A DNA stretch of 64,000 nucleotides from Melieria omissa. Taxonomy: Eukaryota > Arthropoda > Insecta > Diptera > Ulidiidae. This document shows, piece by piece, positions 24,155-35,239 of this stretch; within the stretch, counting starts at the first letter, position 1; each line of letters starts with the position of its first letter. The translations under genes were made by a program, and so were the position numbers. The stretch covers positions 37,951,348 through 38,015,347 of the forward strand of contig OZ020268.1 in the NCBI GenBank assembly GCA_963971225.1. Reading direction: 5' to 3'. The notes under the pieces are model-generated. The model was given only the letters and a program-made list of their open reading frames with translations. It was not told where the DNA came from and did not search any database.

Positions 24155-24574
24155 TGTTACGAAAATGGGTTCTTTAATCACTGGATTGTGCTTGAAATAT
24201 AAAATACACTTCAATTGCTCAGCGCAAAACGCAGTCAGAAACCAACAATCACTTTATTTACAGATTTTCTTTTCTTGTCTTTACACTTGTTACTACTTTG
24301 CTTGTTCAAATAAGACTATCTCTCTCCGGCTGTCTCTCTCCACCCGGCTGCCTTTTATACTTGTCTGGTTATCGCGACGATTGTTCTTGCACACTCCAGT
24401 TGGACTATCAATTGGCCTATCTCTCGATCGTTCTCGCACATCCCATTATCATCGCTAGCTATCCTTGCCATATCGAAATTATAGCAAGCTGTCTGTACTC
24501 TAAAGTGCGTGCCTAAAAGTATGCCCGTAAAAGCAATCATGCATAGCACAGTGACAGAGCGCCTCATCGTTACA
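24155..24574 (-). mobile_element. Solo LTR, second copy of the family at 7837-8223
   Basis: The segment starts TGTTACGAAAATGG and ends CATCGTTACA. Read on the minus strand it aligns with the solo LTR at 7837-8223, and it keeps a cleaner TATA box, AGTATAAAAGGCAGCC, at about 24348-24363. An AATAAAGTGATTG polyadenylation signal follows at about 24247-24259. It is 420 bp against 387 bp, the difference lying partly between TATA box and polyadenylation signal. The flanks TTAT and GTAT do not form a perfect target duplication, so this copy is older or has suffered end mutation. Confidence 0.78.
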
Positions 24575-25324
24575 GTATTTTTATTGCTATTTGTTGAACC
24601 CCAACCAAGGATTATTCATTTCCTGCCCTCTTATGCTCTCCTGCAAAATTTGAGTAACAACATATACGCGCTTTTTTGGTTTAAACAACGATATGACATA
24701 TGTCATTCAACAATTACAATTATGTCAGAGAAGTGAACAAAAACGGCTGATGAGTTACAAAAAGCCTCAAATATACCTTGCAGGGTTGTATTGTTGTAAG
24801 CCATTTTCTGTATGGCAGAGTAGGAGAAGATGAGATGGTTTTCGAATTTCGATGTAGAAACTTATCAAATATTTCATATTACGTCAACATCGAAACTTGA
24901 ATAAATCAAAGTTTCCGCTAAAATTTGCTCCCCTTTACTACCTACTCTGCCTGCGTGGTAAATCTAGGCATCTAAATTCTAAATTTCTAAATCTAAATTT
25001 TTGAAGCAAAAAAATTACCTGTTTCGAAACAAGTTTTTCCTGGGATATTTCCAAGTATGTTAAAAACTTCAGAGTTACCCAAAATATTTATAAGTTGTTG
25101 AAGCAATGTTCCAGATAAAACCAAAAACTTTGTAAAAGTTCAAAAGTTGTGAAGTTATATGCGATCAAAAGTGAACTTTGAGTGAATTAAAAAACTTGAA
25201 TGAAAGAACTAGATATGTTATCCAAAAGTTAAATATTTTGCATAATAGTAGCAAATTGCCTAAACAAAAAACCAATAAAACTGAAGTCATTAATAAAAAT
25301 TCTTTAAAATTTATCAAATAACAG
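24575..25324. other. AT-rich non-coding stretch
   Basis: No gene or element is recognised. Short imperfect A-rich repeats lie at about 24965-25000 (AAATTCTAAATTTCTAAATC). Confidence 0.45.
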
Positions 25325-25326
25325 TA

Positions 25327-25876
25327 TGCGCCTATGAAACGATACGGTAACGACATCTAGCGGTAAATAGCCGAATATTTATAAACTTCGGGACCGTACC
25401 AAATGTCATGTTTACTTCTTCTGTCATATGTCAACAATATTCAGTTCACAATTTTTCAAGTTTCATCCAACAACGCATTGTTTGACGCTCCGGAAAATGT
25501 CGGATTACGTGCCTACAAATTACGATTTGCGGACACAGTTAATTTTGTGTTACCATTTGAAGAAAAACGCTTCTGAATCGCATCGAATGCTTGTGGAAGC
25601 TTACGGCGAGCATGCTGTTGGTCGCACACAGTGTAACGAGTGGTTCAATAAATTTAAAAGTGGTGATTTTGATGTGAGAAACGAGGAGCGTGGCCGGCCA
25701 CCAAAAAAGTTTGAAGACGCCGAATTGCAAGCATTGCTCTATGAAGATGATGGCCAAACGCAAGAACAGCTCGCAGAACAATTGGGTGTTGACCGTCGGA
25801 CCGTCGGAAAACGTAGTAATCATTTCCTCACAATAAACGTGTTTTTTTTTTAATAATTACCGGTTTCTTAGGCGCA
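25327..25876 (+). mobile_element. mariner element, internally deleted, with intact ends
   Basis: The 550-bp element starts TGCGCCTATGAAACG and ends in the inverted form GTTTCTTAGGCGCA, with TA at 25325-25326 and 25877-25878. Full mariners are about 1.3 kb, so roughly 750 bp has been lost between the N-terminal DNA-binding part of the transposase and the 3' end. Such elements can be mobilised in trans if a full copy exists elsewhere. Confidence 0.85.
25497..25853 (+). pseudogene. mariner transposase, N-terminal DNA-binding domain only
   Basis: The reading frame from the ATG at 25497 gives 118 residues, beginning MSDYVPTNYDLRTQLILCYH. The first HTH (KKNASESHRMLVEAYGEHAV), the conserved CNEWFNKFKSGDFDV linker, RGRPPKKFEDAELQALL and the start of the second HTH (QTQEQLAEQLGVDRRTV) are all present. 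The frame then jumps into terminal sequence (HFLTINVFFF), so all catalytic DD34D residues are missing. The ORF is open from an upstream ATG at 25428, but the family start is 25497. It encodes a potential end-binding, non-catalytic protein. Confidence 0.85.
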
Positions 25877-25878
25877 TA

Positions 25879-27994
25879 CCTGGTAGAAGCAATAAACTTG
25901 ACGCAATATTTTCCGTCCGCTTGACGTCATTGGCCTATTGAGTTGAGTACAATTAATAATTAATGAGCAAAAATTGTCGTACTTTCGCCCACCTATGCCT
26001 ACGGTGCGTATACGCAACCCCGTGTCCGCCAAGCGGATTTGCATAAATTCGTGCACACGCATACGCCCCGTAGTCCCACCTACTGTTGTAAAAGGTTCTA
26101 CAGATCCATTAATGTTTGGCTATTTTTAAGTTTGGTTATTTTCGGATATCACAAAAAAAGCGAATTGCATATTTTATGCGCAGCTACAACAAAGACAAGA
26201 GCAACAAAGGTCGACCGGGGCAACAAAACACTTATGACACAACTCAGCAGAGCTGCAAGACGCAACCCAGCACACACACACAAACACACGTTCATTAAAA
26301 ATTCAACAGCCAACTAAATTGAATTGAAGTGAATTTATGTCAAACCGGCATATTTGAATAAAATCGATTCTCGTCTAAGCCTATTTGCCTATTTCAGTCG
26401 AGTACGAATGGCCACCAAGAAACTGGACGGGTTAAGGGGTGAAACTATATTGTTGCTGCTTTTTGCCGTCTCTATTTTCCATTTATCACTTTTCACTTTA
26501 TGTAAGTGTGAGTGTGTGTGTGTGTGCGTGTTTGTGTTGGTGTGGTTCCCCGCTCGCACCAGAGTTGGTCCGTTTTAGATTTTGAGGTCAATTTGCGCAT
26601 ATCAAAACACCCGGACACCGCATTGCCATACGTGTGCGTTGTTGTCGAAGCAACAGGCCTATTGCCGTTAGGCCGCCTCATGCCGCCACCCCTCTGTTTC
26701 CCCTCTGTGCCGCATGGACGACGTTTCACTTTCGTTGACCCACTTTTATTGTTTGCTTCCACTTGGCTGCTATTGTTTTTATTGGTTTTATGATTGTTGC
26801 CATTTGCTGTTATTGCTATTGTTGTTGGTATTATTTACATATTTACCCGTTTTGTGCAAAAGCCACAAAGGCTAACATAACGCGTCATCGGGCAACTGCC
26901 TGGTCGTGCGTCTAGCTGCCTTTTGTCTCAGGTGCTGACGTTACTTGGCTCCAAGCGCACTGCGCCATGAACTCCAACCATGTTCAAACCCCTAAAGCGG
27001 TTACCTGGGCCACCAGCGTCGTCCTGCCGACAAGTAGCAAAATCATTAAGCTTAACATTTTCATTTCATTTTATTGAAATTTTACGCATTATACAGTTGA
27101 ACAATGCAAACGTTGGGCGTACGCTGTCAAAATCAGGTGGCAACACACACACACACAAACACATTGAAAACCGCATGTGTGTAGCAAATAAGCGGCTTTG
27201 AGGCGAGTGAGAAAGTTGTTAAAGTTAAATTGAAAAATAACAAAGCCCAAGCACAGTCACAGCATGAAGGTAGCAATTATTTGAGCAATTTTATTGCACA
27301 ATAAAATAAATTTTTAATATTAACTCGCATCAAGACTAACTGATAACATTAAAGCTTGAACTAATACGAAAATCGGTATAGATTTCTAGAAATTTACATC
27401 TAATACCGTTATGTGTGCTCGGCACAATTCTGATTACGTTTACTTGGGATATTGGGCGAAATGGTTTTTAACGCAACACAGACAGCGCAACACTTAAATG
27501 GGCTTTGTGCTGCTTAAGATGTGCTAATTTGTGAAAATCCACACACACAGTCATATCCAAAATTCGAGCAGTAACCAAACTATTCCACTGCGATTGCGAT
27601 TGCTTGGCGGTTATCACGTTACGAACCTCGGCAACGTCTCAAAGGGCTTTTGCTGCTAATTGGACGGCCACCGCATAATCGCTAAATCGCCTTAAATACT
27701 TAAAGGAAACTGCCGACGAATAATGGCGAACGAAAGTAACAACTTGCAGTGGTAAATATAAATGTTTTTAAATACATGTAATGTTAATGTTTCATGTTAA
27801 TTCTTAGGCTCTTAGATTTAAAGATCAAATTCTGTAAGAAGTCTAAAGCTTCAAGGGTTAAACTGCTGATTGAATCAATAATAATGAACTGAGCTTTGCA
27901 TATCTGGGAAAAGCATAAGAAATTAAACAATTTTGCAGCTTCATATTTTGAAATCTTATTAGGTACTAGTAGGGTCCAAGCAAGTCTTCTTTAA
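25879..27994. other. Non-coding stretch with (GT)n and (CA)n tracts
   Basis: Microsatellites lie at about 26507-26540 (GT-rich) and 27145-27162 (CA). GC-richer sequence lies at about 26600-27030 and opens short ORFs on both strands without domains. No exon, promoter or RNA gene could be supported. Confidence 0.4.
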
Positions 27995-29640
27995 ACCTTT
28001 TGTTGACCCTGTCAAATTGTTATTAAAACAAACACAAAAAATACTTTTCTAGTTATTTTGCATTTCAAGTAATTTCGTCATGTTTTCCTCAAACAAAGGG
28101 TTAACCCATTGTGTACTCGTCAGATTTTTATTTTTTTTTGTTCCTTGTTCACTCCTCTCGGGAGCATAGGGCCTCCACAAGACAGCCTTGTGTTGGTTAC
28201 ATTAATCAGTTGTGTTGTTCTGCCAGGGTAGGTGATTGGGCTGTCGCAGGGTTAACCCATTGTGTACCCGTCAGATTTTGATTTAATTTAAATTAATTTT
28301 TTTTTAATTTAATTTAATTTTTAATTATTTTGACTTTCGAAAAATTGAAAAATACATGTTGAATTTTTTCTCATTTGAAATGCTTTCACCATATTTGAAA
28401 ACAAAAAACCCATAAACTTATGTTTTCCATACAAACTTTTAATTTTCAAAAAATAAAAACACGTGTCGAATTATTTTACATATGAAGAACTTTCACCATG
28501 TTTGAAGTCAGAAATTCATATTTCCCCAAACAAAGTGTTAACCCATTGTGTACCCGTCAGATTTTTATTTTTTTTAATTTTGATTAATATGTTTAATTCT
28601 TTTTTATTTTAATTAATTTTTTTTAGTTTTAGTTTTTTTTTTTAATTAATTTAATTTTTAGTTATTTTTCATTTGAAGCGTTTTCATCAATTTTTAAGTC
28701 ATATTTTTATTTTTAATTTTTATTAATTTTTTTAATTAATTTAATTTTTAGTTATTTTCCATTTTAAGCATTCTCACTAATTTTAAAGTCAATTGATCCA
28801 TTGGTCTTTCATGGTCTTTCCGTATGCAAGCCTGAATCAATTGTTAACCCCATCAGATTTTGAGTTTCGAGAAGTTGAAAAATGCATGTTGAATTTTTTC
28901 TGATTTAAAATGCTTTCACCATATTTGAAAACAAAAAATCCATAAACTTATGTTTCCCATAAAAACTTTTAACCCTTAGTTTACCGCCTTATTTTTTGAT
29001 TTAAAAACAAAATAGAAAAACAACAAGTTATTTCACCAAGTTTGAAGTCAGACTCATAAAATCTTGTTCCCCAAACAAAGTGTTGACCCATTGTGTCTGA
29101 CGGTTATTTCGACTGAAAAAAATGAAGAACAACTGTCAAATTATTTTCGATTTGAAGTGTTTTCACCAATTCCGATCTAATAGACCTATCATTATATGTT
29201 TATTTCATAGTCTTTCTTTAAACGAACCCGAGATTGTTGATTCCCTTAAATTTTTGATTAAAAAAAACTGAAAAATACGTGTCGAATTATTTTTGATTTC
29301 AAGTGTTTCACCAATTTCCATTTCAATAGACCCATCAGTTTATGTTTATTTTACAGTATTTCCGTATGTCGTATAACCCGAGATTGTTGATTTTGAATTC
29401 CGTTAAATTCAGATTTTTGAAAAATTGAAAAATACGAATCGAATTATTTGCGATTCATAGTCGGATAAAATTTCAACCGTTAAAATTTACCTGTTGACCC
29501 TGTTCAATTAAAATTTTGGAAAAACTATAAAATACGTGTCCAATATTTTTTGCTTTGAAGTATTTTCATCAAGTTTGAAGTCAATAGGCCCAATAGATCT
29601 CGTCTCTTCATACAACAATAACACCTTAACCAATGTTAAG
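27995..29640 (-). mobile_element. Helitron-like element with dimeric tandem core, copy 2 (ends eroded)
   Basis: TTAACCCATTGTGTACCCG-type landmarks recur at about 28100, 28252, 28549, 28842 and 29085, with the same GAAAAATTGAAAAATACATG and TTTGAAGTCA segments as copies 1 and 3. The right part ends in TTCATACAACAATAACACC followed by TTAACCAATGTTA, the same sub-terminal segment as in the other two copies. It then diverges without the TCTATATATA terminus, so it is 5'-truncated. An ACTAGT at about 27965 could mark a 3' end but is unproven. A retroposed fragment is inserted at about 28130-28248. Confidence 0.55.
28130..28248 (-). mobile_element. Non-LTR retrotransposon 3' tail fragment within the tandem array
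   Basis: Unlike the AT-rich array around it, this ~119-bp piece is GC-richer. On the minus strand it contains GGCCCTATGCTCCCGAGAGG and ends in AACAAGGAAC followed by an A-rich tail, the form of a poly(A)-tailed non-LTR 3' end. It is flanked by 32-bp near-identical sequences (28097-28128 and 28249-28280). These could be a long target-site duplication or simply adjacent array monomers, since their spacing (152 bp) is close to the monomer length. Confidence 0.45.
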
Positions 29641-30131
29641 CCTTCTCAATCCGTAGAAGGAGATGGCAATCCAGAAATCGAAGAGGGAGATCGACAATTT
29701 CGGCTAAACTTCGGGTAATCTTCGGATATCTAGATACGAACAGGCATAGAAAGGTAGAAAAGGTACCCAGTAGATGGACTGAACCGTCCAATTTTCTGGC
29801 AGGATAGGTAGATATGAAGAAGTGGCAGAAGCAGAGCCCACAGGTTGTGCCTCCATTTCAGTCGGCACTGCCGTAGCTGCAGCTCAGCAGAGGAGGAAGT
29901 CGACGTGTCAGGAGACTTCGTCACCTTAAGGCGCCTTTTCTAGTTGACAGGGCAAATCTGTCAATCACTAATATTAACAGCAGAGCCCGCTTTATAAGGG
30001 AGTTTCAATGGTTTCCCTCTACCAACTGGGGGTTTGGTAGTCTAGGGTTCTTTTAATTTCTATCTGTGGTAACATAGCAGGTCGGATCTGGCTTATGTGA
30101 ACCGTGAACTTTAATCTAATCTTACCTAAGT
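29641..30131. other. Unrecognised GC-richer repeat-like sequence
   Basis: The composition is less AT-rich than the flanking array. No ORF with a recognisable domain or element terminus is seen. It may be an internal part of an old retroelement related to the flanking sequence at 30132-31412. Confidence 0.3.
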
Positions 30132-30306
30132 CAATTTGGCCCATAGTGATACCACTGAATTTATTGACTTTCCTTGAGATTGAGACTGATTGAAAGACGT
30201 AATAAACTTCCTTGAGAACATAATGAAGCATATCTGAGTTAATTTATGTAGTAGGACCCTAATTCTTACTTGATAAATCCAGAAAAAGACATAGTCTCTA
30301 TGCCAG
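30132..30306. repeat. Direct duplication, left copy (partner 31145-31412)
   Basis: Shared segments include GATACCACTGAATTTATTGAC, ACTTCCTTGAGAA with TAATGAAGCATAT, and ACATAAATCCAGAAAAA. The right copy has extra sequence between the last two blocks. Identity is roughly 75-80% by eye. The two copies bracket the LTR and Jockey-like fragments. Confidence 0.7.
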
Positions 30307-30530
30307 TGTTACGTAAATTAGTTCTGCTGCCCAAAGTAGACGTAGTTCGTGTCGCTGGATTGTGCCAAAATAGAACACATTGAAAGAAATTCACCAAAAG
30401 TAGACACTTTATTTACAGTTTCATCTTATTTTCACTTCAAATCAGTTTTCTTATATGTACGTGTCGCACTGTTGCTAGTCAGAACCAAACTGATGGCAGT
30501 ACTATACGGGGCTGTCTTTTGTGGTTGGTT
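30307..30530 (-). mobile_element. LTR fragment (family of 60645-61166)
   Basis: On the minus strand the fragment reads ACAAAAGACAGCCCCG (a degenerate TATA/initiator region), then AAATAAAGTGTCTAC (polyadenylation signal), then GGCACAATCCAGCGACACG and CAGCAGAACTAATTT. It ends in CGTAACA at 30307. The same order of motifs occurs on the plus strand at 60969-61166. Termini of the CGTAACA type also match the solo LTRs at 7837 and 24155, suggesting a related gypsy-like family. The U3 boundary is not visible. Confidence 0.5.
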
Positions 30531-30538
30531 GAAGTGGC

Positions 30539-30572
30539 TGACTCACAGTTGTCCCCCTGCAACTGTGAGTCA
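30539..30572. repeat. 13-bp perfect inverted repeat, 8-base loop
   Basis: TGACTCACAGTTG at 30539-30551 pairs with CAACTGTGAGTCA at 30560-30572 around a TCCCCCTG loop. It sits between the LTR fragment and the Jockey-like fragment. Confidence 0.9.
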
Positions 30573-31140
30573 CAATTAGCGCATAGACGCCATTTTGATA
30601 CCACGTGCTCACCGAAACTAAACCTGGTTTGTAGTATGATTAAATCCACGCGGTAGAATTTAGGTATCCAAGAAGGTACCGCAGACTTACTGTCGAGCAA
30701 TAGGTCGAACAAGTAAGGAATTGTTTGGAAGCTGGGCAGTGACAGAGGAAGTGATTAGGTGTTTCTTTCTCATCTAAACTCCCACAACTCCTACAGTGGG
30801 TATTGAAGGGATGCTTAGCCTCTCCACATGTGGACCTATGGTCCAGTGGCCTGTGATGACCGCCGTAAGCCTAGCGACGTCCGTGCGAGATTTGTGTATA
30901 AGCTCGCGGGATCTCCGCTCATTGTAGGGGGGCCACATCTTGCCTTTTGTACTTGTCTGCCGGGAGTGTAACTCATTCTCAAAACTTCCAGTATTGCCTC
31001 AAACCGCAAAATGGCCATGACCTCTAAATATATGCAATGGCGCTGATAAATGCCCGTTCAGTGTTGTCATGTTGCCTATGCAAAGTGACCCACAACAGGT
31101 TCTGCACAACAGGATATAACGCATGGGCTCCACTCTAACC
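30573..31140 (-). pseudogene. Jockey-like non-LTR retrotransposon 3' end (linker plus zinc knuckle)
   Basis: The minus strand reads, across at least two frames, HKSRTDVARLTAVITGHWTI then GPHVERLSIPSIPT, then the cysteine/histidine knuckle CRSCGSLDEKETPNHFLCHC (C-x2-C-x9-H-x3-C spacing), then LLGYLNSTAW. This is the standard C-terminal layout of Jockey/I-type elements: post-RNase H linker, CCHC and tail. A frameshift between the knuckle and the preceding linker and in-frame stops make it dead. A CTAACCTAACCTAA motif lies at its upstream end, about 31135-31146. Confidence 0.65.
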
Positions 31141-31144
31141 TAAC

Positions 31145-31412
31145 CTAAGGCAATGGGGCACATTACGATACCACTGAATCTATTGACTATCCCCAAGGTT
31201 CACACCAACTAGAAGAAGAAGTAATGAACTTCATTGAGAAACTAATGAAGCATATTAGAGTAAATTTATATAGTAGAACAAAAAGTCTTTCGTCAAGTTC
31301 CTGCAACCTTGTGGCTTCAGCCGGTAGGAACCTGCCATCCCGATGAGCACAGGTTCATCTCAAACAGGAAAAGTGTGGACATAAATCCAGAAAAAACAAA
31401 GTACGTATGGTA
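31145..31412. repeat. Direct duplication, right copy (partner 30132-30306)
   Basis: The block order is the same as in the left copy, with an extra ~110 bp between the TAATGAAGCATAT and ACATAAATCCAGAAAAA blocks. It could be an ancestral repeat unit into which the intervening retroelements inserted after duplication. Confidence 0.65.
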
Positions 31413-33819
31413 GGTTTTGCGTGACTGGATATAATTATGCGGTCAAAAGCAATCACCGGTTAAGTCGACTTAAGAAGAAATTGAGTTATGGATGCCACCG
31501 TGTTCCCTTGACTGTGCTCTACGTTTGTGTAAAAACTGGGAGTTTGTAACTTTAAAATAAGAAGAGTTATAAATAAAAACCTATTCGTTAAGTTATAATG
31601 AACACATATTGCATTTGCAATAATCGCTTAAGTGTAATTAAAAGTTCTGCTTCTCTAAATAAAAAGTATTTCCATAACTATTTAGTACATTTTAATCAAT
31701 CATATAATAACCAACATCATTGGTAAATTTGATTTCAGTATACATTACTTTTATCAAATATGCGCTTAAAACATTAAAACGAGATTGCTTGAAACAGCAA
31801 TTTTCGACTTAGGCGGTTATTGCTTTTGACCACAGAATTATGAACCACATTCAGATATGTCAACAAGGAAATCATGGCAGCTATTAACGAAAATATGATT
31901 CTTAACCAAAGCAGATTATCTTCTCTCCCATCCTGGTTTCTGCTTATTTATGAGCTACGCAAAGTTGCGCCAAAATGTCTGTGAATTTTCTCTATAAAAC
32001 CATGAAAAGTGGGTTCAATAAACTCGCACGAAGCGTGTAAATGTGCCAATCGTAATCAATCAAAAATTGTTTGTTGCATTAATTTTTGGGCTGAGTTAAA
32101 TTCAATGCGCAGACATAAAGACACATTTATCACATTAAGTCTGAAACCAAATCCGGCAGACTAAATATAAAATAAGACAGGCAGCAACGCGCAGGAAGTG
32201 AAGTAAAATGAACAAACAAAACAAACTTCATTAAAAGCGCATTAAGTGATTATTTTGGTGTTGAATTTGAGCTAAAAAAAAAACACATTTGTGTTGGGCT
32301 TTTAATGAGGCGAGACGTCATAACACAAAATATAACAACAACATTTGTTAGAGCCTCAAACGATGGTCACAGCCGGCAATAATAGCAAACAAAATAGAAA
32401 AAGCCTAAAAATTAAATTGGAAATGATGAATAAATTCACGTAGAATTGGAATGCGAAGCAATTTTCAATAATGCAATGTGAAAAAAAATTTGGAAAAAAA
32501 ACAAAGCAGGTAGCAAGCAATAGAAACTTCGCCGATAGTGCAAAGGAAGCGAAATAAATGGAGCTGAAAGCCGGCGGCATGCCATCAAAATCGCATGAAT
32601 GAATTAAGTATTAGGAATGAGGAATTAAACCAATAGTCGCCGCGTTTGGGCCACTTTGGCCAAGCACTCGAGGGCTTTATTGTTGTTGTGGTTATTTTCT
32701 TATTTCGTTGATTTCGTTAGCGTTGCGCCTTGAGTACACTTGACCTTGACAATTGCCGTTGTCAGTGCCAATCGCAAACATTTACAATGCGTAGCAACAC
32801 ACACAAACACACTCACACACAGACGCGCGCACTGTATTCGGAATACACCAATTGCAAGAAAAGGAAATAACGTTTGCAGCATTGTGTTGTTGTCGCCATT
32901 GTGTCGACCATCAGCAACAGCGCAGACAAAATTCCGCGAATTTTACAACGGCTGTCAAACAAACACAAATATTATCTTTACTACTGGGTGAATTTTCAAG
33001 TTTAGTGTGAGTCGCAATGAGCAAAGCAACCGGCATAAAATTTATAGGGAAATGTGTTTGGGCCTTAAAATGTGTTTGTGTGTGTGTGTGTGTATGAATC
33101 TGTGCAGCCCATATATCATTCGTTGATAAATATTTCAATGGCAACGAACTTCAAAATCGACCGGAAAAAAACGCACGCACTATCCTTGCTACAACTTTGC
33201 TTATAAAACTATGCGTAAGGTTCTTGTTGTTGTTCTTGTTAGTATTGCGTACCGATGTGGTTAGCGCTTCTCTCTTGGGCGTGTTCGCACTTTTATTGTG
33301 CGTGATTGTTCGCCATGGTTGCGGCTCAGCTTAACCGGCTGTGGCCATTGAACTCAGCTTATTTGCTTTTATTGCTGCTCATTTTACTGCTGCTAATGTT
33401 GTTGTTGTTGTTATTATTATGTCCTAAATGCTTGATAAATTAAACTGTAGGAACTGAAAGCGCTTAGGACTGCTGTTGCCAGATAGCATTCAAAGAGAGA
33501 TTGACAGAGCGATAGACACACAATGTGACAATGCGAGAGTTGTCTTTGTGTGTGTATGGGTTTGTCTGTGATTTTGTTTGTATGAACGATTCGAACATTT
33601 ATGCATTCGTTAAGCAGCGGAAATATTACTTACAGTTGAAAAAGAAACAACAAAATAATCGGACAATGAACTTGCACTGACAACTTACACTCACACATAC
33701 ATACACATGTACAGTACTTTGTACTAATGTTTGAAATGATTAAGAAATGCTTGTAGAAATGATTAAGAATATTGATTTAGTGCTCGAGAATACAAAGTAA
33801 TTTTTGTTTTAAATGAAAT
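31413..33819. other. Non-coding stretch with microsatellites
   Basis: A CA-rich tract lies at about 32798-32822, (GT)n at 33074-33092 and (GTT)n at 33401-33412. Short ORFs on both strands near 32700-33150 reflect CA/GT repeats. No gene is supported. Confidence 0.45.
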
Positions 33820-34370
33820 TTAATGATTATAATCATTGAAATAATTAATCATTGAATAATTATTTAAATAATAATCATAAATAATCATTAATTATTTGAA
33901 TAATTATTTCAATTAAAATTCATGATTATAATGACTAATTATTTCAATGATTATAATCATTAATTTTAATTTAAATAATTATTTAAATAATAATCATAAG
34001 TAATCATTAATTATTTGAATAACTATTTAAATTAAAATTCGTGATTATAATGATTAATTATTTCAATGATTATAATCATTAATTTTAATTTAAATAATTA
34101 TTTAAATAATAATCATAAGTAATCATTAATTATTTGAATAACTATTTAAATTAAAATTCATGATTATAATGATTAATTATTTCAATGATTATAATCATTA
34201 AATTTAATTTAAATAATTATTTCAAAAATTATTTAAATTAGAACTAATGATTATAATAAAAAATAATAATCAATAAATAATTATTTTAATAGTTTAATTT
34301 TAATTTAATTTTAATTTTAATAATTATTTAAATACAAATTAATGATTATAATCATTGAAATAATTAGAAA
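33820..34370. repeat. AT-rich palindromic tandem array (~119-bp units)
   Basis: Blocks such as TGATTATAATCATTAATTTT and TTTAAATAATTATTTAAATA recur at about 33840, 33952, 34071 and 34189, with a period of ~118-119 bp. G and C are nearly limited to TGATTATAATCA-type palindromes, so each unit can fold on itself. The last unit is degenerate. Confidence 0.85.
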
Positions 34371-35239
34371 TTCACCATTTTGCACACTTGTCAATTTACA
34401 TTTAATTGTTTTCAAAATGAAATTATTTCAAAAACTCAAAATTTGAATTTAATTGAATTTTAAATATCAACCCATGTTCTTCTTCTCCTTCAATTTCGCA
34501 TTACAATTTGATTGCCGCGTACAGCAACAACAATAAAACAATGACAACACTCTCTCCTCACTTCAATTTTTGGCCATCAAATTAGGCTATAATTTTCACT
34601 TTTGTTTTTAATACTTTTTTGCTGCCGCTGGCTTTAAGTTAAGTGCTATTGTTTTATTGTTGTTGTTGTTGTTGTGTGGTGCATTTGTTCTTGATTAGTT
34701 TTTGTAGGCGCAGAGCCGAAATGTTGAAAAGCGCCTGCCGCGATAACAATTTGCGTTGGCCAGACTTTGTTTAATTGCTTTTTAATGAATATTTACTGAT
34801 GGCACTTTTGCGCATTCACTCACTCATTCACTCACTCACTCACTCACTGACTCATGTACAACTTTTCTCCACACCCAAACAACACTTGAAGCGCACTGCA
34901 ACCGCTCGATGCAGCCCAACTTTTGCCAGTGCCATGTTAAATTGTTGTTGTTGTAATTTACTTTACACTCATATTGTTGTTTTGTTGTTGTTGTTGTTGT
35001 TGTTGTTGATGTCATGTTTATGCAGTGAAAAAACAAAAGTGAGGAAAAGCTTTTGTGTGCAGATTAAGTGCGACTGGCTGGGCGAGAAAAGGTTACGCGG
35101 CCAAGGGCTCAACAACATGGAATTTCGGTAGTTTGAAACCATATTTGCATTTTTTCGCTGTGATTAATGCAGAACGCGATTTTTTTTTGTGTTAATTAAA
35201 AGTAGTTGGAGAGGAAAAACAAATGTAGAAAATAAATAA
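34371..35239. other. Non-coding stretch with tri- and tetranucleotide repeats
   Basis: (CACT)n lies at 34815-34850 and (TTG)n at about 34660-34675 and 34982-35008. The 118-codon ORF at 34775-35131 runs through both repeats and has no domain. Confidence 0.5.
34982..35008. repeat. (TTG)9 microsatellite
   Basis: A nearly perfect trinucleotide run within a non-coding stretch. Confidence 0.95.

Noticed and set aside
26354..26793. Hydrophobic ORFs with VCVCVFVLVWF-like runs as membrane proteins
   Set aside because: They are produced by GT microsatellite reading and are not supported as genes.
34815..34850. Protein with SLTHSLTHSLTH repeats
   Set aside because: It arises from a (CACT)n microsatellite; no coding support.
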